A stretch of DNA of 64,000 bases from Nitrosomonadales bacterium (GCA_016716325.1 JADJWO010000001.1:1240001-1304000); one strand, 5' to 3'. Counted from the stretch's first letter, positions 41,719 to 52,269 are shown. Notes: generated by a model from the sequence alone, not told the origin. Numbers and translations are program-made.

Positions 41719-42653
41719 GCCACCTTCGGTACATCCCAATCCGCCAGGCGGGCCTCGCCCGTCTGATAAAACTGCTTCACCAGCTTCACGTACTCGAGGA
41801 AGTCCTTGTTCTCGGTAGCCAGTCGGTTAGCTGTGTCCCAATCGATCTCGCCACGTTCTTTTGCCGGAATCAGTACCTGGCTTTCAGACGGGTTTTCAAC
41901 ATCCAGCTTAATCAGTCCGATGCCATGCGCCGCAAACAGCATGCGCAGTTCCTTGAGGGTTTCCTGGCCTTCGATTTCGCCTGCTACGAGATAGCCGAAG
42001 TTAGACCAGGACGAGTTGGACACCGCTTGGAAAAACGCTTCGCGGACGTTCGACCGATTGATCAGCAACTTCACCTCGAATGACCACAACTTTGTGCGCT
42101 TGTCCGAGTATTGATTGACGCAGTCCTTCACTTCCTGGTGCCAATCGGACCCCAGGTCTTCCATGCCAACCAAGTCTGGGTAAAGCCAGCGGTTGCCGTT
42201 GGGGCCACGCTTATTGGACGAGCGCTTCTCATCGATGCGTTTCGAATAGACGCCGAACTCCGCCCACAAATACGTGGACAGCAACGGGTACAGGCCATGC
42301 TCCCCGAGCTTGGGATCCTCTTTACCCGTTGTGGTTGATCCACTCCCGCTCTCAACTGCAGCCACTTCGGCACTGTCCGACTTTTCAGAGAAGTAATACT
42401 TGCGTGGCCTGCCTTCCGTGATCTTTAGTCCCGGATGCTTCTTCTGCAGAACTGGACGCCGCGAGCCGATTTCCGCGACCAGCTGTTGCAGCAAGTCAGT
42501 ATCGGTATCCAATGCCTGGCTGTTCGCCTTCTTCGCCTGACATTCTTCGGGGAAGGTGGCGAAGATCCACTCTGCAATCTGTCGAGCAGAAAACTTCTCG
42601 TCTGGATGAGCCGTGAGAAAGTCGAGAACTGCTTTGCCAAGATTAAGCGCCAT
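41712..42653 (-). CDS. HrgA-like protein (COG2958), putative PD-(D/E)XK nuclease
   Basis: 313 residues. The N-terminus (1-90) is a HARE-HTH/winged helix (LGKAVLDFLTAHPDEKFSAR, QIAEWIFATFP); the C-terminal domain has YPDLVG at 158-163 and FEVKL at 192-196, giving a D160...E193xK195 nuclease-like core. COG2958/HrgA proteins accompany restriction and BREX loci; the Helicobacter namesake replaces a restriction enzyme. It is the final gene of the island, 18 bp after brxL. Nuclease activity is inferred. Confidence 0.82.
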   Translation of the reverse strand: MALNLGKAVLDFLTAHPDEKFSARQIAEWIFATFPEECQAKKANSQALDTDTDLLQQLVAEIGSRRPVLQKKHPGLKITEGRPRKYYFSEKSDSAEVAAVESGSGSTTTGKEDPKLGEHGLYPLLSTYLWAEFGVYSKRIDEKRSSNKRGPNGNRWLYPDLVGMEDLGSDWHQEVKDCVNQYSDKRTKLWSFEVKLLINRSNVREAFFQAVSNSSWSNFGYLVAGEIEGQETLKELRMLFAAHGIGLIKLDVENPSESQVLIPAKERGEIDWDTANRLATENKDFLEYVKLVKQFYQTGEARLADWDVPKVAE

Positions 42654-42671
42654 GTTGTTTTCCCCTTCGAA

Positions 42672-44720
42672 TCACTCGGCCATGGCCTTCAGCAGCGCAT
42701 CTTTGGCATCGGAATAGAACTGGATGTCGATTTTGGTGGCCATGTCGTCGGATAAGTCGACCAGCTGGCGACGGCAGGCTACGGGCATCAGCAGCGCGGT
42801 TGAACCTTTTTCAACGGCGATTTCGGCAATCGTCACCGCGTTATGCACGGGCTCAATCGAGCCGCCGAGATTGATTTCGCCCACGATGATCAGCCCCCCG
42901 CGCACGCTTCGTTTCAGCAGCGACGTGCATAGTGCAACCAATGAAGCCACACCTAACTTTGCGCCAGACTTGGCCGCGTCAAACGCTCGAAGTTGCACCG
43001 TGAATTCGTGCTGCCTGGGATCCTTGTCGCCGACCAACTGAACAGATCGGGCGTACAGATTTTGCTCGGCGAAGCCCATGCTTTCGCGGAAAGCTTGAGG
43101 AATGGGTTTGTTGAGCACCTTGACCCCGGAGCCTGGCCCTTCATTGACATCCACTCGGTACAGACCAGAGTTCTCATCAACGCCACCGGGGCTGATGCTC
43201 CAGACCTGACCCGGCTCTAGCGGGTCACCGCCAATGCTGTTGTCGCTTTGCAGTTCCGGCGTGGACACAAACTTCTCTACACCGTCGGTGCCCATGGTGT
43301 AGCTGAAATGCGTGTTGCGAAACTCAGCAGCGCCGACGCGCTTCTGTTGCTCCTTCACGCGGCGTCGCACTTCCATCGCAATGCGAACTGCCCATTCGAG
43401 GTCTTCCTCGGCCACCGTATCTTCGGCGCTTGGGTGAAGCAGTTTCAACAGACCGCTGACCGTCTTATTCACGGCATTGGTGTCACGGCCCGAAAGTGCG
43501 CCACCGAAGAAAACGCGATTCTGCAATTCGCTGACCCGGCTCTGATTCCGTAGTTGGGTCCAGCATTCCGAGAGGAAATCGCTCACCAGCCCGAAATGGT
43601 CGGTCACCAGATCCTTGTTGATCTTCGGTACATCCCAACCAGGCAAGAACGCGTGGATGCGATCCATAAACGCGGTGTCATTGCGCATTTCCGGTGGCAA
43701 GGGGCCAAACAAATGGCCGATGCGCTGCTGGTTTTCAACATCGACATCAAAGTTACCTACCAAGACGATGCTGCCATCCGCGCGGATGCTTTCCTTGCCA
43801 CGGCTGAATTCGCCGGACTCCATATAGCCCTTCATGATGTTTACACCATCCTTCTGGTCGAAGGAAATGCCGGAAACCTCGTCAAAGCAGACCACGTCGT
43901 ATTGGCAGACCAAGCCCCGGCGGCCCTTGGCAGTGTTCTCCACGAACATCTTTGCCACCGTGGCCTTGCCGCCAGAAATCAGATGGGCATAGGGCGAAAC
44001 CTGCTGGAACAAATGGCTCTTGCCGGTGCCGCGAGGGCCAAGCTCCACAAGGTTGTAATTGCGCTCGACAAAAGGGACCATGCGCAGGAGCAGTGCATTT
44101 TTCTGCCGTGCACTCAAAGCGCTCGCCTCAATGCCGATTGAGCGTAGCAGAAACTCTTTCCACTCCTCGGTGGTGAATTCGCGACGCGCCTTCGCCAGGG
44201 TATCCAGGACATCGCGTTTCGAGAGCTGAATCTCGCGGAGGGAGGTAATACCAAACGGACGCCCCTTGCTCTCCTGGGCAATGGCCACATCGAAGGTCAC
44301 CCCTAGCTCGGCGTAAAAGCCGCCAGTCAGCATGCGTTCGTGTTGATTCACCAAGTCGCTGCTGATGCGAACATCGTTCAGGCGCAAGCTCGGCAAACTC
44401 GCCACATACTCGCCTTTGTTATCGACCCGAGCGGTAATCAGGTCGATGATTTTCACTTCTCCCGTTTCAAGCGCTCTGGCCTTGAACAACTCTTCCTCGC
44501 CCGCCTTGATTGTCCGGGACTTCAACTGGCGCTGGACAATCTCCAGACCCTCGTCGATTTCCTCTTGTACCGTGCTGGCGCAATAACGGCCGAGCATGAA
44601 CTCGACAACATAGGTGGGGACCGGAAACTGCCGACTAAACGTGCGGACTAGGTCTTTCCGGACCAGATACCCTTCCAGTACGGAAGCGGCCTTGCGATCA
44701 ATCTGATCCAATTCAATCAT
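42672..44720 (-). CDS. brxL: BREX protein BrxL (AAA+ ATPase with degenerate Lon domain)
   Basis: 682 residues. Walker A GPRGTGKS at 228-235 and a Walker B (VVCFDEVSG) form the AAA+ core. The C-terminal Lon-like region (about 575-680: GGLIIVGEINLGGSIEPVHN) lacks the expected GPSAG serine (AKLG here) and the catalytic lysine. BrxL assembles into MCM-like DNA-binding rings needed for BREX defence. Three bp separate it from pglZ. Confidence 0.93.
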   Translation of the reverse strand: MIELDQIDRKAASVLEGYLVRKDLVRTFSRQFPVPTYVVEFMLGRYCASTVQEEIDEGLEIVQRQLKSRTIKAGEEELFKARALETGEVKIIDLITARVDNKGEYVASLPSLRLNDVRISSDLVNQHERMLTGGFYAELGVTFDVAIAQESKGRPFGITSLREIQLSKRDVLDTLAKARREFTTEEWKEFLLRSIGIEASALSARQKNALLLRMVPFVERNYNLVELGPRGTGKSHLFQQVSPYAHLISGGKATVAKMFVENTAKGRRGLVCQYDVVCFDEVSGISFDQKDGVNIMKGYMESGEFSRGKESIRADGSIVLVGNFDVDVENQQRIGHLFGPLPPEMRNDTAFMDRIHAFLPGWDVPKINKDLVTDHFGLVSDFLSECWTQLRNQSRVSELQNRVFFGGALSGRDTNAVNKTVSGLLKLLHPSAEDTVAEEDLEWAVRIAMEVRRRVKEQQKRVGAAEFRNTHFSYTMGTDGVEKFVSTPELQSDNSIGGDPLEPGQVWSISPGGVDENSGLYRVDVNEGPGSGVKVLNKPIPQAFRESMGFAEQNLYARSVQLVGDKDPRQHEFTVQLRAFDAAKSGAKLGVASLVALCTSLLKRSVRGGLIIVGEINLGGSIEPVHNAVTIAEIAVEKGSTALLMPVACRRQLVDLSDDMATKIDIQFYSDAKDALLKAMAE

Positions 44721-44723
44721 TCA

Positions 44724-47069
44724 TCATCCTCCACCAATCTTGGTGCTTGCTTCGGCCACCAACTCGCCTGTCGCACTGAGCAAGACCAGAAACGCGTCGT
44801 TACCCTCCAGGCGTTCGTTCTCAACCACCACTGACGCTGTACCGTTTTCTTTGAGTGGCTTCACACTCACTACCACGCTCGACGCAGGGTTGCCCGCTTG
44901 GGTGCGTATATCCAGAGACAGGTTGCCAAACTGCCCATCAACAGCAACCGTGCAGCGCAGCCCCTTCCAGGCAATGTCCGTCACTTCCGCCAGTGGTTTG
45001 CCCGTGGTAGCGCCGCCCCTGGTCACCATCAATTCCAGAGTCAGACACTCCTGCAAACTCAATCCGCCATGGTTGTAGTCCACCGATTTGCCGTAGCAGC
45101 TCACGCCGTCGGCCAAGGCGAACTGCTGGCTCGGGTTCCAGAACCAGGGATACAAGCGCTCGCTGGTAGATGCGCCAGGCTTGATCGAGGCGCAGCGTCC
45201 CCATTTGTTGTCAGTAAGGTCTTTGGACATCTGAATTGTTGGCAGCTTGCCCGGCATGAGTAACCAGCCGTGGTCAGTCACCACCCTAACGCTGTTCCAA
45301 CCCGCAGCCAACAAGGCGGTGATGCGTTCTGCAATTTCTGCGAGCAGCGGGTCGATATGCTTGGCCAGCTTCCAGCCGCGCGCATGTCCCTCGCTGTCAA
45401 TGTCGCCGAATTCGCACCACGCGTTGCCCTGACCGTCGCCGTTTTCGGTACGGTCCAGCATCTTCCAGTGGTTGTCGTTCAGCAGCTTCTTCAGGTGGTA
45501 ACCCCCCTTGAGGGACTGACCCGTAGCGGCGACACAAGGTTCGAAGTCATCGCAGTCATCGGTTCCGCTGATCTTGTTGCGCACAGGCGACGCAGCAGCC
45601 TTGCCTGTTGCCGTCACGCTGGGCAACGCTGTCCAGCCCATGGTTTCTGCTACCTGGCAGCCGCGCTCCTCCAAAGTGGCGGAGAGTCGGCGAGCCGCAT
45701 CAAATCGAAGGCCATCCACAAACAACACGCACTCGCCCTTGGCGGCTGAAAATGCCTTGGCACTGGCGATCGTCCCACCGGGGTAGCTCGCCCCATCCAC
45801 CAGCTTTTGCAAATACCTGGCCGATTCCTCCAGCCAGGGCAGGTAGATTGCCCGTATCGCAGTCGTCACGGCGTCCATATCGGTCGGCTTGTCTACGCAG
45901 GCCAGTGCGGCTAGCACGGCATCATCTGCGCGCCAGCCTTGGTTGGCATAGCTGGCTTGTAGGTCTTGAACCGAACCTGCCGCCAGACTCGATTTGCTCA
46001 CCTCTGCGACCAGCGTCATATGCTTGATCGCCATCGCCAATGGTGACTCACCCAGCTCTGCCCATACTAGGTCGCGACGCTGCGCATGGCTCTTGCCAAG
46101 TTCCACGACGCGCTTTCTGGCTTCATGTGCGGGCAGGTTGGCAAGCGTGAGCAAATCGCCGCGTAGCGCTTTTTCTTGCTCTTCGTTCCACTGCGGCCAT
46201 CCACCCAGCTTGTCTTGTGCCGACTCAAACAGGCCCACATCCGGTGGTTTGCACTGACGAATTCGGCTTGGGATATTGGGGTAGCGCTTGGGCGCTTCGC
46301 TGTATCGCTCCCATACCGAATGCCAGGGGCCGTCGCGGTTTGCCAGTTTGTTGGCCCCAGCCAGTACGCCATCGCTTTGCGGGTTGAACGCCATCTGCGA
46401 TTTGCAGACTTCGACAAACGCCTTCCATTCATTCTCGCCGCGTGTGGTCTGGAAAGCATCTCCCAAGTCCAACCATTGCAAGAGATCACGAACCGGGTCG
46501 CCGCCCGTCAGCAAGGTATTGAAATAGTCCTTGTCCAGCCGCTTGCCTTTGAGCAGTTCGAGTTCTTCATCGAGCAAACGATACAGCGCCAACTGCATTG
46601 CATTCTTGGCGTCGTTGTCCTGAGCCACATCGAGACCCATGCCGCCCTGGTCTGATTTCAGAAAGGCCATGATGGTCCAGTCCTTGGCATTCACCTGTGA
46701 CCAAATCACCCCGCGATACTGCAATTCGGCCAACGGCTTCAACAGATCCGGGCAGGCTTCGATGGCCCGCAAATCCTGGCGGCTCACGCCTGGCAGATAA
46801 AACACCGGCACGCGGTCAGCGGGCAAGGTCACATCTGTCGCCTTACCGGCGATTACACAACGCAGCCAAACGGCCGGGCCAATCCGGTTTTCCGGGGCGT
46901 AATCGCCAAGCACCAACAACTCGGCCAATTCGCTCTGCAAACGCGGAATCACGGCTTCCCATTGCCGATCTTTGTCCGGCCACAAAATGCACGCGGGAGC
47001 AACCTGAACCTCGGGGTTAAAGACTGCCGAGTCGCGCAGGGTTTTGACCAAGTGCTCGATCACGCGCAT
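44724..47069 (-). CDS. pglZ: BREX protein PglZ (alkaline phosphatase superfamily)
   Basis: 781 residues. The phosphatase-like core has VLFVDGLRFD (448-457), the probable nucleophile threonine in PSVTATGK (483-490), and VTDHGW (597-602), the metal-binding pattern of PglZ. An N-terminal 440-residue region is BREX-specific; the C-terminus (about 690-781) is beta-rich. PglZ is essential for BREX modification and defence in studied systems. It overlaps the DUF262 gene end by 10 bp. Confidence 0.94.
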   Translation of the reverse strand: MRVIEHLVKTLRDSAVFNPEVQVAPACILWPDKDRQWEAVIPRLQSELAELLVLGDYAPENRIGPAVWLRCVIAGKATDVTLPADRVPVFYLPGVSRQDLRAIEACPDLLKPLAELQYRGVIWSQVNAKDWTIMAFLKSDQGGMGLDVAQDNDAKNAMQLALYRLLDEELELLKGKRLDKDYFNTLLTGGDPVRDLLQWLDLGDAFQTTRGENEWKAFVEVCKSQMAFNPQSDGVLAGANKLANRDGPWHSVWERYSEAPKRYPNIPSRIRQCKPPDVGLFESAQDKLGGWPQWNEEQEKALRGDLLTLANLPAHEARKRVVELGKSHAQRRDLVWAELGESPLAMAIKHMTLVAEVSKSSLAAGSVQDLQASYANQGWRADDAVLAALACVDKPTDMDAVTTAIRAIYLPWLEESARYLQKLVDGASYPGGTIASAKAFSAAKGECVLFVDGLRFDAARRLSATLEERGCQVAETMGWTALPSVTATGKAAASPVRNKISGTDDCDDFEPCVAATGQSLKGGYHLKKLLNDNHWKMLDRTENGDGQGNAWCEFGDIDSEGHARGWKLAKHIDPLLAEIAERITALLAAGWNSVRVVTDHGWLLMPGKLPTIQMSKDLTDNKWGRCASIKPGASTSERLYPWFWNPSQQFALADGVSCYGKSVDYNHGGLSLQECLTLELMVTRGGATTGKPLAEVTDIAWKGLRCTVAVDGQFGNLSLDIRTQAGNPASSVVVSVKPLKENGTASVVVENERLEGNDAFLVLLSATGELVAEASTKIGGG

Positions 47070-48892
47070 GGCTTCGTCTCCGTCATGGCGAACTCACTCA
47101 CCACCTGATCAACCAACGTGGTCGTTCGCGCATCAATCTGTGCCACGCTCCATGCCTGGGCGGTCGCCAAGTCAGAATTCAGCTTGAGCCCATTTTTGTA
47201 GCCGACAGCGCGCCCTTGCCGATCAGTACGGTCGCGCTTTTCTTCAAAGCTCTTGTTGCCAAGGGCGCTGTTGAACCCCGAGATGGTCAGGTTGCCCAGC
47301 TTGTGGACATGCGTTTGCTGAACTTCCTTGGCCTTCTTTGCATCGCCAGCGGCGATCATCGTCACCCAGGCTTCAGGAATGTTGTCGCCTTGCGGAAAAA
47401 TATGCTCGATGGTCCATACGAACTGCTTGTTCTCGAACTTCCACAAATCAACCCAGGTCTCTTTGGTCATGCTCTTTTCCGCTAGGGCACAGAGGATGAA
47501 GCGGGTGACCCCGGAGTTTTCCTCATAAATTGCACCTTCCAGCTTGCTGCGGAAACTCGTATCGCTGGCAGAAACCGCCAGCAGTTCATCACGAACCGTG
47601 TCAACAACCGCGTCGCCCGTCAGGGCCGACAATTTGTCGATGGTGGCCATGAACAAGCGGGTCAGGTCGCGCGTAGGCGGGGTGTCGGTCAGGTTGCGTC
47701 GCACGAAGAAACAAACCAACAATTCCGCAGTCTCGCTCAGTTGGGCGACCGTCAATTTCAGAGCCTCTCGCCGCACTAGCAGGTACAGCATCAACAGGTA
47801 AGACGGTGCACCCTGAATCCGGTCCAAATCCTTGAGTGGCTTGTCCAATTCAGCCCAGGCATCATCGGTATTGCGAGACAACATCAATGCATACAACTGG
47901 CCCGCAGCGCGAATGTCTTGCAGGTGGCTCTTGGCATCCTGGTTGATCAGCTTCTCGAAAATCTGAATCAGGTTAGAGCGTGTGGCGACAGGTCCGAGCG
48001 GATCCTTCTTCTTGTCACCATCCTTGCGGAACGGGACATTTAACTCGTCCTTGAACGCGTTGTAGTAGTGCCGGAAGAAACGTTCCTGAATGCTGTAATC
48101 GTCGCCGAGGTAGCCCAGCAGCTTGTTCCACACATCAAAGTAGTGATCTACCTTGCCCGGCTCGGTAGTCTCCAGCCGGGCCAGCAGTTTGTTCTTGATC
48201 AGATCGATGGCCGTCAGCGGCATGCCACGGTTGTTGAGCGACTCGAACAGCGTATAGGCATCCGCATGGCTGGCGACCTCAATCTTTACCAGGCAAGCTT
48301 GGCTCACCTTATCGAGGAAGGCCATGATCGATGCCAAACGATCGTTCTCGCCATCCACCATCTCTTCGATACGTGATTGGAAATAGCGGAAGGAGCGGAA
48401 GATTTTGCGGTTGCCCGCGTAGGCTGGCGTATCAAATGTGCTGATGACACCGACGTCGGACAGGACGGCGCGATAGTCATTTTGGTTGTTGTTCTGAATC
48501 TGCGGGATAACGCGCAACTGGTCGTCGCCCTTTTTTAGCACCAACTTGCGCTTGAGGTTTAGCAACTCTCCGCGCTGGTCGTCGTCCAGGTCTTTCTCGT
48601 GATGCTTGAACGACTGGTATAGCGCCGCGAAAAGCAGAGACAGCGTCGTCAACCGCTGCTGACCGTCCACCACTTCCAGCCGTTGAACTGCCAGAGTGTC
48701 GGTAGTTTGGTTGATGCAAATGATTGAGCCCAGGAAGTAACCGGGGTCGTTCTCCTGCACGTCGTCAAACAGCGTTTCCCACTGGCTCTTGCTCCAGGTG
48801 TATTCGCGCTGGTAACGCGGAATGGCATAGACCACGCCCGCTTCAATGTCGAAGAGTTGCGAGACTGGGTAGTTGTTGACCGACTTGATCAC
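47060..48892 (-). CDS. DUF262/DUF1524 protein (GmrSD/BrxU-like type IV nuclease)
   Basis: 610 residues. The DUF262 N-terminal domain carries IPRYQREYTW (24-33) and the DGQQR motif (76-80). The DUF1524 C-terminal domain is an HNH/His-Me finger: EHIFPQ at 496-501 and HKLGNLT at 540-546 region, with N-x-F-x-x-K afterwards. Fused DUF262-DUF1524 enzymes of GmrSD/BrxU type cut modified phage DNA using nucleotides. It is coupled to pglX (ATGA) and overlaps pglZ, so it is expressed as a BREX component; in the pEFER locus BrxU instead lies between brxC and pglX. Confidence 0.9.
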   Translation of the reverse strand: MIKSVNNYPVSQLFDIEAGVVYAIPRYQREYTWSKSQWETLFDDVQENDPGYFLGSIICINQTTDTLAVQRLEVVDGQQRLTTLSLLFAALYQSFKHHEKDLDDDQRGELLNLKRKLVLKKGDDQLRVIPQIQNNNQNDYRAVLSDVGVISTFDTPAYAGNRKIFRSFRYFQSRIEEMVDGENDRLASIMAFLDKVSQACLVKIEVASHADAYTLFESLNNRGMPLTAIDLIKNKLLARLETTEPGKVDHYFDVWNKLLGYLGDDYSIQERFFRHYYNAFKDELNVPFRKDGDKKKDPLGPVATRSNLIQIFEKLINQDAKSHLQDIRAAGQLYALMLSRNTDDAWAELDKPLKDLDRIQGAPSYLLMLYLLVRREALKLTVAQLSETAELLVCFFVRRNLTDTPPTRDLTRLFMATIDKLSALTGDAVVDTVRDELLAVSASDTSFRSKLEGAIYEENSGVTRFILCALAEKSMTKETWVDLWKFENKQFVWTIEHIFPQGDNIPEAWVTMIAAGDAKKAKEVQQTHVHKLGNLTISGFNSALGNKSFEEKRDRTDRQGRAVGYKNGLKLNSDLATAQAWSVAQIDARTTTLVDQVVSEFAMTETKPCA

Positions 48893-51800
48893 TTTGCCGT
48901 CTCCCGCGCCTTGTGCTTGTCGGCCAGGCTCAAGTGGTGGTCGTTGATGCGATCACCCACCTTGCCGCCGTAATGCAGGCCAAGCTCGGACCAAGGGGCC
49001 GACGGGACGTTGCTGCCGCGATCCTTCTCCCACTTGATATTCGGCTTATCGCGCAACACGCCTGCGCCGCGCTTGCCCACTTCGGGCACGGAGAGGAAGG
49101 GGCGGATGTTCATGCGCACCCCGTCATTCAGATCGGGGTTCCAGCCGATGGGTTGCTCTTCGATTGGCTTCCAGCGCACGAAGATATCGTAGGGTGCTTC
49201 GCCTGTCAGAATCAGCTCCAGGCGCTTCTTCAACACCTCGGCAGCGGCCAGCTTTTCCTGGGCGCCGTCTACGCCGTTGTCAGTGTCACGCTTCTGTCGG
49301 CTGATCCAGTCTCCAAGATAAGTGTAGATCAGAGACTCTAGCGTTTTGTAGTCGAGCTTGTGATAGTTCACCAACGCGGCAAAGCCGTCACGCAGTCCGT
49401 CCCAGACATGCCAGACAAAAGGCCGGTTGTGAAATAACTTGCAGTGCTGGATGAAGAACTTATCGCGCAACCAAGCTTCCAGTGATTTACCGGCGTGATC
49501 AACCGCTGTGAGCAACTGCGCCAGGGTGTCATTCTTCCAGGCGCTTCCGTAAGCGGCGGCGAGCAAGTTCAGAAGGCGATCGCTGGCAGCGGACTCCAGG
49601 CCCACCGGGGGAATGCAGACGATGCCGTCTTTGTCGGCTTGGCCTTCCAGACCATCCGGGCCAAGCGCCGGGCAATCGGGAAAACTTGAACCAGTCTGAC
49701 GCGGCCACTGGTAACCGAGCAATCGCGCTACTGCCACTTGCAACGGCTGGTCTGCACCGGTTGGGTGGCCATTGAACAGCCATTGGGTCGGATCGCTGGA
49801 AAACGGCTTCGGCAATCCGTGCGGATATTTCTCCGCCGCCACCATCTGCCAGTGCGCCAGGTCGAAGGGGACTTTGAGCAAAGTCTTGTTCGAAATCTTT
49901 ATTGACTGGTCAATCTCAAGAACTGCGTCTCGATACTCTTCGGAACGACAATACTCGAAGATGGCTGCTCGATTCTCTTGGTTCTTGGTAATAATAACGG
50001 CCGTATTACTGTCAAAACACTTCCCGGTGTAATGGCCGGAGCGCAAGGATTGCATCTGGGCAATTGCTACTCCTTGAGAACCCCAGGCTTCCAATCCTCG
50101 TATCCATGAAGAGACGCCCGCCTCGCCGAGGCGTTCGACTATCTGGTCATAGAGAACCCCATTTCCTTTTTGCCAAAACAAGATTTGCGTGCAACCGCTA
50201 GCCTCAGACCCATTCTCGGGAGTCGAGTGTTGCAAGACCCAGCCGTTTTCCTCCCGAGGCATCTCCCAAAAACAAGCTCCGAACCGGGGAATATCACCGG
50301 TGCAGATGCCTTGGTAGCATTCACAGTATTCCGCTAGGTCTGGCAGATCACTCGCGCCAGCGGAGGAAATCTTGTGCTCTCTACTTTCCAAGAGCGTCTT
50401 TTGGTGCAGTAAAGCTAGGCTGCCGTCTTTTAGTGCGCTGGCTTTCCCGGTCGAATGCGCTTCCCGGACGAAATCCGCATATCCGAGACTGTGCGTTTCT
50501 TCAGGTTCTCTGTTATCAACAATCAAGAGAATTGGTTGGACGATCTCGCCCGAAATCGTCTCGAACGCTCCTGGCCCCAGTTTCGCCACGAACCTTAGAC
50601 GATTTTCTTCGAGCATCCTTTTGCGCAAGCGAACGTAGTATCGCTGGTAGGTGAGGCTTTGCGGTGTAACGACAGCGAGTGTGCCGTTCATTTCCAAATC
50701 ACCAAGAGTCTTAACCAAAAAAGTCGTCGCAAGTTCTGCATGCGAGTGCTCATCAAGGAAGGTGGCAAATGTTTTTAGCTCTTCGACTTGGTTGGCCCGT
50801 TTGAGGTAAGGGAAGTTTGTGGCGATTAGCGTGAACTGGCCGGCGAGGACTTCCGCCGCCTTGGCCAGGCCGCGCGCGGTCACGGCCATTTCATGCGCGG
50901 TGTCGTCCTTGGTTTCCTGCGCCAGCGCCTTTTCCAGCAGGGGCTGGAGTTCATGAAACCCGGCTTCGAGCAAATCGCCCCCGGCGGCGCACGGGTTGAT
51001 CAGGCTACCTAGCACGGGGGCGTTTTCGAACAAGCGGTAAAGCCGCTCCATGCCGTTTCTGAGCTTCTCGTTGTCGCCGGCAATCGCCAGCCAGTCAGCT
51101 TCGCGGGTGTTCGGCGCGAGGCCGGAGCAGGCTAGGTTCATCCCCGGCAGCTTGCAGTGGCCCACGCGCCGCCACGCGGCCAGCGCCAGGTTGAACGCGC
51201 CAATCTGCGTGCAGCGCGGGTCAATCTCCAAGCCGAACAGGTTGTCGCGGATGACCGCCGCTACCGCCGCTGCTTCGTCCAGCTTTTCTTCAGCCAGGCG
51301 CAAGGCCACTAGCCGCTCGAACATCGCCGCCACGAAATGCCCGCTGCCCATGCACGGGTCGAGGCACTTGAGTTCCTTCGCCGTTTTCGGCCAGCCGTCG
51401 AAGGTGCCAGCGGCGGGCGTCCACGGGCCATTCTTGGCTTGGATGAAGCGGAGATATTTCCACGGACAGCCCGGCAGCGCGACGGCCTGGCGGAGGTCGT
51501 CTTCGCTCTGGGCGGTTTCGGCCAGCTCGGGATTTGCTGCGAGGGCTTTGCCGGCGTGCCACGCGCCGAGGGTGTTGTCCAAGAGGAAGTCCACCATGTA
51601 ATCCTCGGTGAACAACTGCGTCACGGACGGCAGTTCATCCGCGCCGATCTTCACCCCCGACTTGTTTATTTGGTCTTTGTTATTGGCCTGCCAGAATTGG
51701 TACACCCACCCTAGTGAGTCCGATGCTACGAAGATGGCCTGCGGCAGGTTGGCTACTAACATCTCCAACTTATGCTGATGCTCCTGCGGCAGACCTAGCT

Positions 51801-52269
51801 CATAAACGGGGGAGTCGGGTCGGAAAATCTGCGGCAACATGCGGGCGGCCAGCTTGCCGGCCAGCTCCCAGCCGCTCTTGGCTCCTTCGTCAGGGGCCAG
51901 CTCATCGCACTCCTCGATGGTGACGGCCACGCCGTCGTACATCAGCAGGTTGTTGTCGGCCAGGAAGCGGGCGAACAGCATGCGGTGCCAGTGCTGGTAG
52001 GCCACCTCTTGCACCAGGTGCTGCACCTCTTGTTTGCCATAGGTCGGGTTGGTGCTCTTCGAGTCGCGTGCGTCGCCGAGCTGCTTGCCGTGGGTGCGCA
52101 GGCGGTTGCGTAACGCCTTCTCGGTGTCGCTCAGGAACGCTTCGGGCTTGTCGTGGCCGACACCCAGTTGGTCCACGGCCGCGTTCGCAGCCGTCTCGGC
52201 CACCGTGCGGGCCGCTTTGACGGCTTTCTCCAGCGCGCCGCGCAGGTTTTTGTCGAGTGATTGCGTCAT
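48889..52269 (-). CDS. pglX: BREX adenine methyltransferase PglX
   Basis: 1126 residues. SAM motif LDPCMGSGH is at 303-311, followed by GLEIDPRCTQIGAFNLALAA; the catalytic motif is NFPY at 485-488 in ATNFPYLKR, a variant of NPPY. The C-terminal target-recognition half is long (about 600-1126). PglX methylates one strand of a non-palindromic site and marks self DNA. It is the usual size for type I BREX PglX. It lies 13 bp after brxC. Confidence 0.95.
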   Translation of the reverse strand: MTQSLDKNLRGALEKAVKAARTVAETAANAAVDQLGVGHDKPEAFLSDTEKALRNRLRTHGKQLGDARDSKSTNPTYGKQEVQHLVQEVAYQHWHRMLFARFLADNNLLMYDGVAVTIEECDELAPDEGAKSGWELAGKLAARMLPQIFRPDSPVYELGLPQEHQHKLEMLVANLPQAIFVASDSLGWVYQFWQANNKDQINKSGVKIGADELPSVTQLFTEDYMVDFLLDNTLGAWHAGKALAANPELAETAQSEDDLRQAVALPGCPWKYLRFIQAKNGPWTPAAGTFDGWPKTAKELKCLDPCMGSGHFVAAMFERLVALRLAEEKLDEAAAVAAVIRDNLFGLEIDPRCTQIGAFNLALAAWRRVGHCKLPGMNLACSGLAPNTREADWLAIAGDNEKLRNGMERLYRLFENAPVLGSLINPCAAGGDLLEAGFHELQPLLEKALAQETKDDTAHEMAVTARGLAKAAEVLAGQFTLIATNFPYLKRANQVEELKTFATFLDEHSHAELATTFLVKTLGDLEMNGTLAVVTPQSLTYQRYYVRLRKRMLEENRLRFVAKLGPGAFETISGEIVQPILLIVDNREPEETHSLGYADFVREAHSTGKASALKDGSLALLHQKTLLESREHKISSAGASDLPDLAEYCECYQGICTGDIPRFGACFWEMPREENGWVLQHSTPENGSEASGCTQILFWQKGNGVLYDQIVERLGEAGVSSWIRGLEAWGSQGVAIAQMQSLRSGHYTGKCFDSNTAVIITKNQENRAAIFEYCRSEEYRDAVLEIDQSIKISNKTLLKVPFDLAHWQMVAAEKYPHGLPKPFSSDPTQWLFNGHPTGADQPLQVAVARLLGYQWPRQTGSSFPDCPALGPDGLEGQADKDGIVCIPPVGLESAASDRLLNLLAAAYGSAWKNDTLAQLLTAVDHAGKSLEAWLRDKFFIQHCKLFHNRPFVWHVWDGLRDGFAALVNYHKLDYKTLESLIYTYLGDWISRQKRDTDNGVDGAQEKLAAAEVLKKRLELILTGEAPYDIFVRWKPIEEQPIGWNPDLNDGVRMNIRPFLSVPEVGKRGAGVLRDKPNIKWEKDRGSNVPSAPWSELGLHYGGKVGDRINDHHLSLADKHKARETAK

